From Epiperipatus broadwayi (lineage: Eukaryota; Onychophora; Udeonychophora; Euonychophora; Peripatidae): a stretch of 64,000 bases of DNA. The stretch covers positions 14,770,364 through 14,834,363 of the forward strand of contig JAQFVV010000012.1 in NCBI GenBank assembly GCA_028023455.1, given 5' to 3'. Within the stretch, counting starts at the first letter, position 1; each line of letters opens with the position of its first letter. A model generated the notes under the pieces. That model saw only the letters and a program-made list of their open reading frames with translations, ran no database searches and was not told the origin of the DNA. Made by a program: the position numbers and the translations under genes. This document shows positions 34,276-45,600 of this stretch, one piece after another.

Positions 34276-34575
34276 TTATAATCCTTGCATTTAATGTAAG
34301 TTTCAATTGTTGCATGGGTTTTTCAGCTTATCCATTGGACTCAGAATGATATGGAGGTGATACAATATGTCATATCCCTTTATTAGTCAAAAGTCTATCA
34401 ACTGCAATGATGCAAATCTTGCACCATTACCACAAATGATTAATTTAGGATATCCATGAGTAGCAAATAATTCATTTAACACTTTTATTGTGTTCTCCAC
34501 ACTTGCCATTTTCCATCATTTAATATTCTGTCCATTTAGAATATGAGTCCATGATGATTAAGAATATATACATCT
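34276..34575 (-). pseudogene. Gypsy-3 integrase catalytic core
   Basis: Reading right to left, the minus strand gives 'YIFLIIMDSYSKWTEY' with the first catalytic Asp. A frame shift leads to 'VLNELFATHGYPKLIICGNG', where the usual DNG is GNG, so the second catalytic Asp is lost. A further frame has 'SPPYHSESNG' then a stop and 'AEKPMQQL', keeping the Glu context. Stops and two frame shifts break the domain. It is cut at the left by the Penelope-like insertion. Confidence 0.85.
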
Positions 34576-34579
34576 GACA

Positions 34580-34840
34580 GGCAACACCCACTATATATAT
34601 TGCTACACACAGCAAGCTAGAGTAATCAATGGATTGCCTGTTTTAACAACAGTTGTACACAAGCATAAGAGGAGGTGGTCATGTGATGTTTATTGGCTTA
34701 ATATATATATCATGGAACAGAACAGTGTGAACTATATAAATCCTCTATCAAGGCGTGGTAGCTTGGGACCATGGTTCCAACTCTTTCATAGATAGTCTCA
34801 CCACTGACATGCATTGCATCTCTTCATATAAGGTCACCAT
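34580..34840. repeat. Foldback-family repeat copy in Gypsy-3
   Basis: 'cacacagcaagctagagtaatcaatgga' is the reverse complement of the end of the copy at 6222-6345. The following 'ggtggtcatgtgatgtttattgg' matches the head of the copy at 45130-45600 (ggtgatcatgtaatgttttgg) in direct orientation. A tail arm followed by a head is the same inverted arrangement as in the 15652 element. Confidence 0.65.
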
Positions 34841-35245
34841 ATATAAAATTTGGCCAACTTTTTGGTTGTAACTATTCAGGGTGCCTTCCATGTGTTCCTC
34901 CTTTCAGTCAAAATCAAAAGACAATCTGTCAATTAATATAATCTGTTACCCATAGACTCTTATGAGTGTTCCAGATAGGTTTTGAACCACATAGTTTAGT
35001 TGGGTTTATGCCATCCACTTTGAAACTATTGCTAGACTACCTAGTATCCAGAATTATCCTTAGTCAATTTAGCTATGACTATACTGGTCAATACATTACA
35101 GTTTATTGAATCTATGTAGTTTATTTCAATGATTTATGACTCATGTTCATATATATTCAGTATTCTTGATAAAGCAGCAACATGAATAATTTGTTCTCCT
35201 AACTTATACATTAATTCGAAGTCATAAAAGGTTAAGATGTTTACG
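34841..35245 (-). pseudogene. Gypsy-3 integrase N-terminus and RNase H end
   Basis: At about 35130-35245 the minus strand reads 'ILTFYDFELMYKLGEQIIHV', then 'AALSRIL'. This is the end of RNase H, where Gypsy elements have 'L--Y-F---Y-PGK----ADALSR'. Lower coordinates contain a disrupted integrase N-terminal portion (…GTHGRHPE…) with many stops. The RNase H is continued at 38093 on the other side of the unknown insertion, which gives its boundaries. Confidence 0.7.
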
Positions 35246-38092
35246 CATCTTAATATTCACTTGTACCGGTCAAAAAGAAGCCAACACATCAACAAACTCA
35301 AACTCAAAGTCAGATTCAAACTCAGGCGGTTCAAACTGAATTCAAACCCAACTCATGAGCTCAGATCAAATCAATGGATGACATATATCGACGGTACATG
35401 ACTATGCGCCAAGAAACTAGCTCAACGGATGATGACGATTAATGAGGCCCCTGATTTAACTCTAATGAAGTATAAGACAATAACTAAGAATCTTTATAAG
35501 TCAACTCATATATATATATATGTTCGGGTTGCCAATACAGACAGTGAGCATTAATATTAAAATAATTTGAATAAAAAGAAAGTTAAAAAAAACCAAATGT
35601 GTTAATAAAATGTTTAATAATAATGATAATTTTGTTCAATTTTTAGATTGTGATTATATAGATTACCTCTAGTCTTTAAACAGAATTTATATTTACAGTA
35701 AGAATGGCAATCCTTATTATATGCCAATACGATTGCGCAATATTCTAGGAGAAATATATATATATATCTATGCCTCGACGAGGAAGTAAAGGTAGATAAA
35801 GGTGTTTGGCTATGACAGAAATTATGATTCGAATTCTAAAAGAAAGAATGTGAGATTTATTTTCACATTCGTAAATCAATTCACAAAGAGCAAGATATGT
35901 GTTTAGGGCATAACTTTAATATTTAATAGAAAACTTACTTAATTATAAATAAATATGAATTTGTTTGACTTTAATAAAATCAATTCATCACGATTTACGA
36001 GCATGAGAGCGGGTTTTACTGGAACTGAGAAATAAACGATACTGACAACTTATGAGCTATAAGAATAAATATGAAAAGTAATGGCTTGTCTGTGATTTGA
36101 GAAAATAGCAGGGCAGCTTGTATTTGACAAGTCTTTTGATGCCCTATATGAAGGATCCATAGAACACGGAAAACTGGTTGGGTCGTAGCATCGAACCTTT
36201 GGTGTTCCAAATATAAAATGAGCAAGTGAGGAAGTACTTTCTTCCTATCTAATTTAACGAATAGTAATATCACCAAGGACAAGCCTGTGAAGCAGGAGAT
36301 GGTTCGCGTCAGCAACGTTCGGAAAAATGATGACTTGGTAATCATCTTTTAATTAATAAAACCCATTTTATATAAAGAATGCTCTATGTGATGACCTGAC
36401 CAAGTTGAATTAAAGTCAAAGCTTTAACTAAAAAGTACTTAATGCAATTATAGAATCATATTAATCATGCCCCAAACGTCATGCTCTCCCTGAATATTAA
36501 TACAGAAATACAAATTTAAATTAGAATATGTTCTATTTTATTCCCTTTATCAACCTTTAGCAAAACATTTTAATATTATTAATATGAATAAATGAATATT
36601 ATAAACTCAGTAAAGTGGCCGGGAGCATAGGTTAGAAATTGAGCTAATAATTTATTATTATTAACCATTAATAAAAATAGCAAAAATTGTATAAATCCTT
36701 CAACTTGATAATTAATAGAACTGTATCCAATGAGTTCTAGTGGGTAAGAATTACTATAAAAATTAATATAATATTATTTAACAAGGCAAACGCAACGAAG
36801 GAAATTATTATCGAGTTGAAGTTTTACTGGCATATAATTAAAAATAAACAACATTAATAAATCACACGATAAATATATATAATATAATAAATGAACCGCC
36901 ATTGTAAGAAAAGAGAAAGTTAACAAATATTAAATTTAAAGACTAGAGATTAAGATAGAGAATTACTACATAATTTGAAATAGCATTAATACATTAAGGA
37001 AAGAGAAGAGCTTTTAACAGCACTTAATTTAAAGATAGTGTAAAATAAACTTCGAAGACTGGCCAGAAAGTAGCGGTTCATATAAGAAAGATATTACCAT
37101 TTCTTCAGGGTTGGCTCATTAGGTTACATACGGCAGAGTCCAATTGGATGAAATGTAGATGCGCATTTTGGAAAATTATTTGAATGACATTTTGAAGGAT
37201 TTCTCTAAGGTTTCGGCAGCTTACGATTGGTATATGAATTTTTATATTACAGCCACATTGAAGATTTTCAGGGGACTTCAGGAACCATAGTCAGACTCCT
37301 GAAGTTAAGCCCCCCCCCACCATGGTAGAAACACTATTTTACTTCATAATTTAACTGGGCGGCTTCTTCTCTAATGAAATATATAGGGCTTCTCTTAATG
37401 AGGAATAATAATTTGGAAACTTTTCCTGGGCTCTTTATACTGTATCTGATGCTTTCAGGCTAGTGCTTCTTTCCTAATCAATCTTACAAAAATTTACTAG
37501 TTGTTTTTAGATACATTCCTTTGATAAGGCTTTCAAACTCATTAACTTGAATTCATTTTCTAATTAGAAAATGAATTTTTTAAAATCAGAAAATGATTTT
37601 AATTAGGACCGTCCTTACATTTTAAATACTTATCTTTTTTCTAATTAATAAAAACATTAACCATTGTTTTGGAAAGGGAAAATCTGAAAGTTTATCGAAA
37701 GAATGTAGCTTTTAATCACTAAAAATTTAACATATTATTTAAAAGTAAAATAAACATTCCCGATGCAATGAAACTTTAGAACGAATATGTACATTTAAAT
37801 ATTTATAAATATATACGCACAATCCACGCAGTTATAATATATATAAATTCAGGAATAATTCTATCATGAATTTATTAATAGAAATGATTAGTTTAAATCT
37901 CAAACAAGTTAATTTTACCACACAATTATAATAGTTTTTCTTTAAGGAAACTAGCGTGGACTGAACGTATAAAGCCCCATTGCATCGGAAAGTTAAGGTT
38001 AGTACAAGGGTTTGAAGTTGGCTACATGTGAAAGATCATGAAGCTAGGATCGAACTTAGATCCGACTGCTTCACGCTAACTCACATGGTCCG
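35246..38092. mobile_element. Unidentified 2.85-kb insertion splitting Gypsy-3 RNase H
   Basis: RNase H sequence stops after '…ILENLQRTP' at about 38093 and resumes with 'RCVNILTFYDFEL' at about 35245, so the intervening DNA was inserted. It is somewhat richer in G+C than its surroundings, has no recognised protein domain, and ends on the right with a tRNA-like sequence (next entry). A C-run followed by ccatgg lies at 37312-37324. A non-autonomous LTR element or a large tRNA-derived element are both possible. Confidence 0.6.
38025..38092 (-). repeat. tRNA-like sequence at an insertion edge
   Basis: On the minus strand, gagttagcgtgaagc resembles a tRNA A box, and aagttcgatcctag is close to the B-box consensus GGTTCGANNCC. 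The spacing between them is shorter than in a tRNA, so this is at best a decayed tRNA-derived head such as a SINE has. Confidence 0.4.
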
Positions 38093-38730
38093 GAGTCCTT
38101 TGTAAATTTTCTAATATTTCCATTAAAGGTTTATGGTCCGTATAGATTTTAAATGTACATTCATACAAGTATTGATGAAATTTATTCATGGCAAACATAT
38201 TGGCTAGAGCTTCTTTATCATGCTGCCTATAATTTTTCTTTGTGACTGTTAACATTTTGGATGCATATACAATAGAATATTTGCTTCCATATACTTTATG
38301 AGAAATCACAGGACTAATACCATACTCCAATGGGTCAGTCATAATAAAAACCTCTTGGTCATTATGATAGTACATTAGTAGTTGATTTGATGCTAGCAAG
38401 TTTTTTATTTTCTTGAAGTCTATGTCCTATTTGATTGCCCATCTTCTTTAACAATTCACAGAGATAAGTTGTAATATGAGATTTACCCCTCAGGAAACTG
38501 AAATCTAGTGGAGCATAGACTGCAAATCTATTTTATAACAAAGCCAAAACCTCTCAAACATTAGGTACCAGGTATCATCATATATTGCCGCATAATCAAA
38601 TCGTCCCTCTGGTTTTATAATCACAATGATGGGTATAACCCAAACTGACTCTTCAAGAGGTGAAATTATCCTTATCTAAACTAAATCATTTAGTGCCTTT
38701 TTCTCTTTAGGTTTTAGAGCAAACTGTACT
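38076..38730 (-). pseudogene. Gypsy-3 RNase H N-terminus and deleted RT
   Basis: The frame 38076-38399 has 'MTDPLEYGISPVISHKV' (first acidic ligand region), 'KKNYRQHDKEALANMFAMNK' (Glu ligand) and 'KFHQYLYECTFKIYTDHKPL' (Asp ligand of TDH). These three regions are well preserved. Before it, about 38400-38640, 'PIIVIIKPEGRFDYA' (RT fingers) passes almost directly to a '…SAFKKIKNLLASNQLL' stretch that belongs after the palm. The RT section with motifs A-C, some 130 residues, is therefore deleted and this copy cannot encode a polymerase. Confidence 0.85.
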
Positions 38731-39060
38731 TTTCTTGGTCTGCATACAAAAGGCTGAGCATTATTAATTAACTCTATATCAAGTGGTTGCATCTTCATCT
38801 CTACTAGACCTGACTTGAACAATTGCAGAGTCTTTTCCCAGACTTCAGATTTTAACTGGATTCTTTTTATAATTTTAATTTTAATTCCAAGAGGTTGGAA
38901 CCAGCTATGGCCTAGAATTAGGCTTACATCCTTGATACTATATAGGGATACATTTTTTACTTCCCTGTTGACTTCTAAAGAAAATGTTATAATCTCTTTT
39001 ATATTAATCTGGTTCCCATTCACATTTATTGTCCATTACATCTGTTTTACTCATTAGTAC
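38676..39060 (-). pseudogene. Gypsy-3 protease end and linker
   Basis: The frame contains 'DVSLILGHSWFQPLGIKI', the end of a Gypsy protease ('-ILG-DWL---'). It continues with 'AQPFVCRPRKVQFALKPKEK', the '--P---R-R--P-AL---V' linker entering RT. The catalytic DTG segment expected near 39060-39190 was not recognisable. Confidence 0.75.
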
Positions 39061-39189
39061 ATGCCTTTTACATTTTCTCATGATAGTTATTCAATCACTT
39101 TGTGAAATAAGAGATACACCTGCCCCATTGTTAATTTCTTTGTCTGTAAATTTTCACATCCAATAAATTACAATTTTCATCATTATCAC

Positions 39190-39390
39190 TCATCTTCTTG
39201 GATTTACACACGGGATGAAAATCATCTTTTTTTCTTTTCTGACAAACTCAAGATAAATGTTCTTTGAGTCTGCAAGAACAGTATTATTCATTTTTAAATT
39301 TACACATCTTTGTAATGTGTTCTTGACAACTGTAACAATAATATGCAGTCCTCATCCATAGTCTTCAAATTCGTACTTTATGCTTGCATT
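39190..39390 (-). pseudogene. Gypsy-3 nucleocapsid CCHC region
   Basis: The minus strand reads 'CYSCQEHITKMCKFKNE' and then, after a stop, 'YCSCRLKEHLS-VCQKRKKD'. These are two CCHC-like knuckles with C-x2-C…H…C ligands, although the first is one residue short and the second contains a stop. Basic residues follow, as in nucleocapsids. Confidence 0.75.
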
Positions 39391-39469
39391 CTGTTTACTG
39401 TTACATTAGGTTTAAGTTCAGCCATGTTTTGAAATTCTGTCATGCTTTCTAGGCTGGCTTCATAAAATA

Positions 39470-40035
39470 TTCATTTTGCAATAGCACTGGTATATGTTAA
39501 TGTAGACTCACTGGTTAATATTTGTCTGAGCCTATTATCAAGCATATCTCATAGCAATTGATCTACATTCCTTTGCACATTTACGCAATCCCATGTCATA
39601 CTTTTCAATAATTTCACATGGTAACTAGTGTTTATACCTCAAGTGTAGATGTGATATATGTCCCAACATAATTGTTTTGAAGTGTGCTTTTAACTTCTCT
39701 ACTAATTCTTTATATGGAATATCCTCTGGCATTTTTTAGTATGTCTTTGCCTGCCATTATTGCACCTTTTAATTTGTTATTCACAATATTGTTAATCATT
39801 ATATATCTCTTAACATGGGCAACATATATGTGCTATTCCTCTGTGTTATTAGCTTCAAACTGAGTTATTGAGCTACTTTGCAGTTCCATATTGCTTTTAG
39901 TCATAAATTCCACACCAAGTTGCTATAATACATTAGGTCTTATGAACTGTGAAATGGAGAATCTGTTATTTTTTTTAAAGTTCTTTCAACTATTAATCTG
40001 TGCCAGTCTGACACTTTTTAAGGCAATATTGACAT
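39470..40035 (-). pseudogene. Gypsy-3 gag capsid remnant
   Basis: Frames on the minus strand include 'IPYKELVEKLKAHFK', matching the '-Y-EL---L--HF-P' capsid helix. They also include 'EKYDMGLRKCAKECRSIAMR', matching 'EY---LR-LA--C-FG'. Several stops are present and the start codon is unclear. Confidence 0.65.
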
Positions 40036-40043
40036 TAACCAGC

Positions 40044-40575
40044 TCTTTAAGCATCAATAATTTATTATGGAATAAATTACACGAGTCAAAGGATAAAATT
40101 AACAACTAAAATTTATTTACTCTATAACTATAAAATATTAATAAATACTAATTCAATCAGCTTGCTTGTGGTAGTTTTACACTAAACACACATGTTGATC
40201 AAGTTAAAGAATGTTCTACCATTCTCTTTTCACTGTACTAAATTGTATACTTCACTGCACTATACTTTGCATACACTGTTCTTAACAATACTGCTCACAC
40301 TAATGCAAAAATACTGTACTTCATAGTAATGCACTGCTACTGCCACATATATACATGACTAATTTTATTTAGTATTTATCTTAGCTTCACGGAATTTGCA
40401 TAACCAGTCCAAATTTGCATACTTTTGCCAATTAGCATGCATTTATTAAATTGCATATTGGCATAATTTAATTTTCTAGAGTGTAGTTTATTTACTTCTT
40501 ATCAACCAATATCTATAAATGCTAAAGATTTTAACAATTTTACAAATGTATCAACAAATTTAGTTGGACATGACA
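40044..40575 (-). repeat. Gypsy-3 5' LTR
   Basis: Homologous to 30761-31298 through most of its length (see that entry). In element orientation the sequence directly after the LTR contains tggttaatgtc, a TGG-initial candidate primer-binding site. Confidence 0.88.
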
Positions 40576-40965
40576 ATATATAAATTGCAAACTTCACACA
40601 TTTTAAAAGCTTCAAAATGCCAAACTCTCTTACAGTGACAATAAATAAATAAAAGGAACTAAAAAAGAAACTTAAATAATACTTATGATATTAATTTTAA
40701 AAAAAAATCTTAAAGATAAGTTCAGGTTTGGTAAGACAATATTTTTTGTTCAGATTCAAAAAAAATAAATAAAAAAGCTACTTAAAATAAAAGTTTTATA
40801 TCTTCTGTTATTTCATTAGCTAATGTAGTTAAAAATATAAAAATACTAATTTTTTTTTGAAAATCACAATCAACTGATCAAAATGTCAGAGTTTATAAAC
40901 TATATATATATGTTTGCATTTTAAAAAACATGTAGAATAATATATATATTTATTTAATTTCTTAC

Positions 40966-41060
40966 TGCAATGACACCAGGAAGGCAAAGAGCCTGGAAAA
41001 AGCCAATTGGTTTGTTTTTCTCAGTAGTACAATCATTTCCTGTTTCATTTATTAATGGTT
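40966..41060 (-). CDS. SLC37A3: SLC37A3-like transporter, exon entering TM7
   Basis: This 95-nt internal exon lies on the minus strand between the acceptor atttcatag and the donor gtaagaa. It reads as two bases plus 31 codons and ends on a complete codon. The first half (PLINETGNDCTTEKN) is hydrophilic loop; the 'PLIN' stretch and the end (KPIGFFQALCLPGVIA) match the region just before TM7 in animal SLC37A3 proteins, where a 'QA-CLPGV' motif is conserved. The protein is a major-facilitator-superfamily sugar-phosphate exchanger. Human SLC37A3 is known to act at lysosomes with its partner ATRAID, releasing nitrogen-containing bisphosphonates. The exon carries no stop and no frameshift and sits in repeat-rich sequence, which argues for selection. 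Paralogues SLC37A1/A2 share the fold, but the next exon fits A3 better. Confidence 0.82.
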
Positions 41061-41230
41061 CTATGAAATAAAAATGTTATCTAATAAGCAAAAATAACAA
41101 AGAATAAATAAATAAACAGTATAAATAATAAATATTGTAGTAAATGATGTTCTCAAAGATGAAGAACAATTTCTTTTATTGATACAATTAAGAAAACTCT
41201 AGGTATCAGCACAGATGTAAATTCAATTCT

Positions 41231-42335
41231 ATATATTGGTACTTATTTTTTAGACCATATAAGCCGCCTGATGGTGCTTTACATTCTTTAATACACATAA
41301 ATATAACGTTACCTAACTGGCCTTTCTTGATTGTCCGATTTATGGTATTACAAAAAAAAAAAAGTCTACATTAATTATTGTCCCATTTCTTTATTGTCCA
41401 ATATCTGGTATTATATTTATATATAAAAAAATAAGACTACATCAATTTATCTACTTATTTTTTATTGGAAACGAACAAGTTCTTTTTTGTTTTTGCTTTT
41501 AAAAACACGCTATTATTTTAATAACGTTACCATGCTGGACTTTTTTGTCTTTATTGTCCGACTTCAGATATTATTTTGAGATTAATTAAAAAAAAAAAAA
41601 TACATGTATAAAATAATTGCTATACTTCTTTTGGATTGAAAACAAAGTATAAATTAATTTATCTACTTATTTATTATTGGAAACGACATTTAAAAACATA
41701 CTATTTTTTAATATCCTTACCATGCCGGACTTTTTTTTTTTTTATTGTGCAATTTCAGGGTCAGGAAAGAGGAATATGTCAGTACATAGCAATGGAATGT
41801 GCAGGGGGGGGGGGATGGATAACCCAATGTTTTTGATGATCCAAAGGATTGTCTAAAAGATGCAGTAGCAATGCAATCTCAGCCATTTGATTTGTCTCGT
41901 ATGTGTTCTCGCGCAAAGCTGAGTTTTCACATGAGTTCTCTGCAATGTCCCTACCCTTTTCCAATTGTTAAAAACCTTGAAAGTTGTGTATGGAAGCGTG
42001 GCAACACATTTAAAATTTATTACTATGTAATACTATGTCAGCTAGGTGTAAGATCATTACATGAAATGTACATTTCAAGAGTTATGACCAGTTGATATCT
42101 AGACACCCTCACATGATACAGTAGCGATCTGTGAAGTATGCACATTTGCAGAGTTTCGCGAAGCATATCAGCATGCCGTAAGATTGGTGTGCAATGACAG
42201 CTAATATGAACAGAAATATTCTAGAGGCCGTAAGTTTGGTCATTAAACAACATTTTTATGTGTTTTGGCACATAAAAAGTGCCATCAGGTGACTTGTATG
42301 GTCTAAAAAATAAGTACCAATAAATTTGATATATG
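41231..42335. mobile_element. TIR element A (about 1.1 kb)
   Basis: The left end tattggtacttattttttagaccatataagccgcctgatggtgcttt is closely complementary to the right end at 42283-42333 (…gccatcaggtgacttgtatggtctaaaaaataagtaccaata). The inverted repeat is about 65 bp with few mismatches. The interior starts with tandem repeats and then a 450-bp segment with no recognised domain. This is a non-autonomous DNA transposon of unknown superfamily. Confidence 0.82.
41311..41760. repeat. About 190-210-bp tandem repeats in element A
   Basis: Three starts, near 41311, 41521 and 41707, begin with a (c)gttacc-tg-c-ggac-type block. Each is followed by ttattgtccgactt-agatatt-like sequence, and the first two end with …atctacttattt.ttattggaaacga…. 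The third copy is truncated. Confidence 0.8.
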
Positions 42336-43674
42336 ATGAAAAAAAAACCCAAATATCTTGAGTTGATATGATCACCATTTGGATTTCCTAAAAAAATATG
42401 AATTATCTTTTTTACATTCAAATTATGCTATTTCTTTTACAATTTGATTTGAAATTTACTGTCTTAAAATACTGAACATAGAGGTCTTTCATGTAAATCA
42501 AAATCTATGTGTAAAACGATGATATTTTTGTTTTTAATATAACTTTATTAAAAGCTGGCAGTGTAAACATCAATAAGTATCAAAAACTAAAAGTATTTTT
42601 AATAACATATGGCAGCTAGCTTCATATTTTTAATAAGAGTTTTAAAGTTTTGAATCTAATTATAGCAATCTTACTAATGTAAAAGACTCATTAAAATTTA
42701 GGATATAGCTCCAAATACTAAAATGGTAAAATAAATAGTATATTGGTAAGAATTGATAAATAATCATCAATGATGTCAAAAGTTTAGCTTTGGTTATAGT
42801 AACTTATTGCCCAATTATCATTACCTACTACTGAGTAGAAAATTTAACATTCAACATAATTACAATTTTGAAAAGCATGATAATAATAATAAATAAAATG
42901 ATTTAAAAAAAATTAATTAATTATCAATTCAAATAATTATCTTTTTTTAAAGCAATAGCTAATTATAAAAACGCAAAATTATAATCAACAAAAACAATAT
43001 AAAATGCATTAGTATCTATAAAAATGTTGGTTAAAAAAAAAAGTGCAAACAATTAGTACTAATTATAGTTACATTTTATTTCTATTAAAATATTTGTAAA
43101 ATGCTAATCTAAAATGACTTTTATTCATTCTTAATGATCCATCTAAAAATATCTAAATACTTATCTTCTGACCATTAACTGAATGATTAACTTGGTTAAC
43201 TGTGATTTAGATAATTAAAAAAAATCCTAAGTTTGCTTGAAAACCTCAACTACATCATTTCTAAATTCCAATAATCACAAAATCAAAGATATGATAGCCA
43301 TATATATTAGCAACTACATCTCATGGATCTTCAATCTCTCTATGTGCATAATTTCTTAACTCAATTCTTAATTAAAAAAACATATCTACTATATAATAAT
43401 TTTCTTGATTCTTACACTATATGTGATTTTTATGAAAGAATCTACAGTGTTTCTACTTTTCATTAAATTATTTTAAAAATGGGTTTATTTTATTATATAC
43501 AAAAAATTTATATAAAACATTCAGACAAAAGCAATATGCTTTAAAGGTTTCATCAGTTCTTAACTTGATACATTTAATAGATTAAAATCATTGATATATT
43601 TTATTGATTAATTACTATTTTTTTCACGTTTTTCAATATAAGTACATAATTGTATTAGTAAATTTTCAATAAAT
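42336..43674. other. AT-rich intronic stretch, nothing recognised
   Basis: Between the two TIR elements I see no domain, tandem repeat or RNA gene. Confidence 0.6.
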
Positions 43675-44835
43675 GATATTACTACTTTGGTAATACATCG
43701 TCTAATTACCCATACCGCTCTATGGCGCTGTTGCTAGTGAAAAACAAATAGATATAACATTACCGGGCTGTTTTTAAATTTTGTTGATTTATGTTTTTAA
43801 TTTTTGGATTTTTATTTTCTTTGTTGTTGTTTTTTTTTTTTTTGTAACCGGTTTGATATATATTTCCTAAAAATAATTTGGCTCTTTAAAATATTCTGTC
43901 TTTTTTTTTTTTGTTCCAAGTTTTTTTTATTGTTTTTGAAGAAACTTTTTTTATTTTTTATTGAGAAACAAGACTTTCTTGACAGACCTCTCTAAGACCT
44001 GTCGTCATAATCCTTAGGGCGTTTTGACACCTTTCCAACTCAGCTCTAATACCCTTCACTGTAAGCTGATCATGGCTTCAAGAATAAATTAGCCGTACCG
44101 CTTGCGAAAAAACGATTCGGCAGCCCTCAAAGCCTGTTCCATGAGCGAATGGAACACCTACGTTGACATTGACGTGATTGAAATTCCATTTCAGATGTTT
44201 GACAATGCCTTAATTTCATTAAACCACCACAAAGACAGTTTTTCTGGGTGGGTAAAATATTTTTTTGGGGGTTGAAGGAAGGCCACTGCATCTGCAGCAG
44301 GTAAATCTCAAAACTACAACGCCAAACAGTCATCTGCGATTGAACTGTTTTGATCTTGAAAAAGTATCAGAAAGTGTGTGACTTGATCGTGAGCTTTGCC
44401 GAATCGTGATTTACACTCGTCATTTAGTGAATTCTGACCCCTGACAATGAAAGTAAGGGCGTTTGAGAATTCGTTACAATTTTTACTAACTTATATCAAT
44501 TACAATACATTTAAGCAAAAAAAAAAAAATCCATTCTAATATACTTTTCGTCATTATAACTACAGAAACCTTCATATCATACGCTGTACAATAATCAAGA
44601 GTAATATCTATAGAAAATGTCGCATACTCATTGCTAATAATGTTCAACATGCTAGAGATATTGGGGTAAAGGTGCACTTCAATATCTTAGTGTTTGAACA
44701 GTTTACAGGCTGTAAGATCTATGAGCGGCCTTGTAAACAGCATATTTATGTGCTTTAGTGTAAAAACAGCACCATCGCATGGTGTGGATCAACAGACCAT
44801 GTATCACCACTACTTTTTATGAGTCAAATAGATGT
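43675..44835. mobile_element. TIR element B, related to element A
   Basis: The left end (…ctttggtaatacatcgtc…ctctatggcgctgttgctagtg) is complementary to the right end at 44745-44815 (…acagcaccatcgcatggtgtggatcaacagaccatgtatcacc). Both ends resemble those of element A, and the left end is followed by atataacattacc as element A is by atataacgttacc. The interior (43980-44460) is GC-richer and shows no recognised protein domain. Confidence 0.7.
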
Positions 44836-45129
44836 TTTTTAAAAAATTGAAAATCCTTGATTTACATTTCATTTTTAAGTATTAAATTCATCAGCACACT
44901 AAATAGAATAAGATAAAATTTCCAAAATTCATATGAAGTTTTCTATTAACATTAAAATGTTTAGTTGCTAATTATGAACTATTGAAAAAGCAGTAAAAAA
45001 AATAAAAATTAGCTTAAGTGGTTATTCAATTTTAATATTATAGAAATTTAAATAAAATTATTCAATTTTAGCATAAATTATTAATAAAATATTAAATAAG
45101 AGATTAAAAAAAAAATTTCTCCACATGGT

Positions 45130-45600
45130 TACCATTAATGTAGGTAGAGTTTGCTACTGCTAATAACAGCTTGGGTAAGTATAAGAAATGGTGATCATGT
45201 AATGTTTTGGTGGTATCTTGCCTATGGAATGATAGTGACTGTAGTTTTTAATAAACCAAGGACACCAAAATGTATAGATGCTAAACAAGATTCAGATCTA
45301 TATGACTATACAAGCAAATGAGCTTGGATTAAAAACATTAATGTATTTTCATCTTGACTTCTTGGCTTTATAGTTAACTAAGGTGATAAAAGATGAATGC
45401 TGAAGAATTGCATTAGATACTTAAATTTAGATGCAGTGCTTTCAGATCCAAAATTCCTCATGGCTGAAAGCAACAAGCTAGAAATTAATCTGGGGATATT
45501 GGATGAGTAGATATTAGATGAGGATTTTATGCACAAAAATTCCTGCATCCATTGATTAATAAAGCTTGCACTGGGTGGCACTACTGTATGGAGAGTTGGA
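45130..45600 (+). repeat. Foldback-family repeat, longest direct copy
   Basis: From about 45290 to 45595 it parallels 15830-16140 (tatatgactata…, …gcattagat…ctta…tagatgcagtgctttcagatcc…, …ggggatattggatga…, …tggcactactgtatggagagtt). Its left end (ctccacatggttacca) resembles the reverse complement of its right end. The LINE coding sequence begins directly after it. Confidence 0.85.

Larger units (their letters stand above)
30761..40575 (-). mobile_element. Gypsy-3: Ty3/Gypsy retrotransposon with nested insertions
   Basis: Two LTR copies (30761-31298 and 40044-40575) flank minus-strand remnants in Gypsy order from right to left: gag, CCHC, protease, partial RT, RNase H, integrase. The interior is interrupted by a 2.85-kb unknown insertion in RNase H, a foldback-family repeat in integrase and a Penelope-like element in the integrase C-terminal part. 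The RT palm has been deleted. No matching target-site duplication was seen. Confidence 0.88.
21121..40965 (-). other. SLC37A3 intron (19.8 kb), packed with retroelements
   Basis: The intron is inferred from the donor at the 3' edge of the exon at 40966-41060 and the acceptor before 21120. It contains Gypsy-2 and Gypsy-3 in the same (minus) orientation as the gene, and a Penelope-like element nested in Gypsy-3. The stretches 21121-21866 and 40576-40965 are AT-rich with no recognised feature apart from splice sites at their ends. Confidence 0.75.

Noticed and set aside
36016-36345. 109-codon minus-strand ORF in the 2.85-kb insertion
   Set aside because: Hydrophobic sequence without family motifs, codons consistent with random reading; no partner exon or domain.
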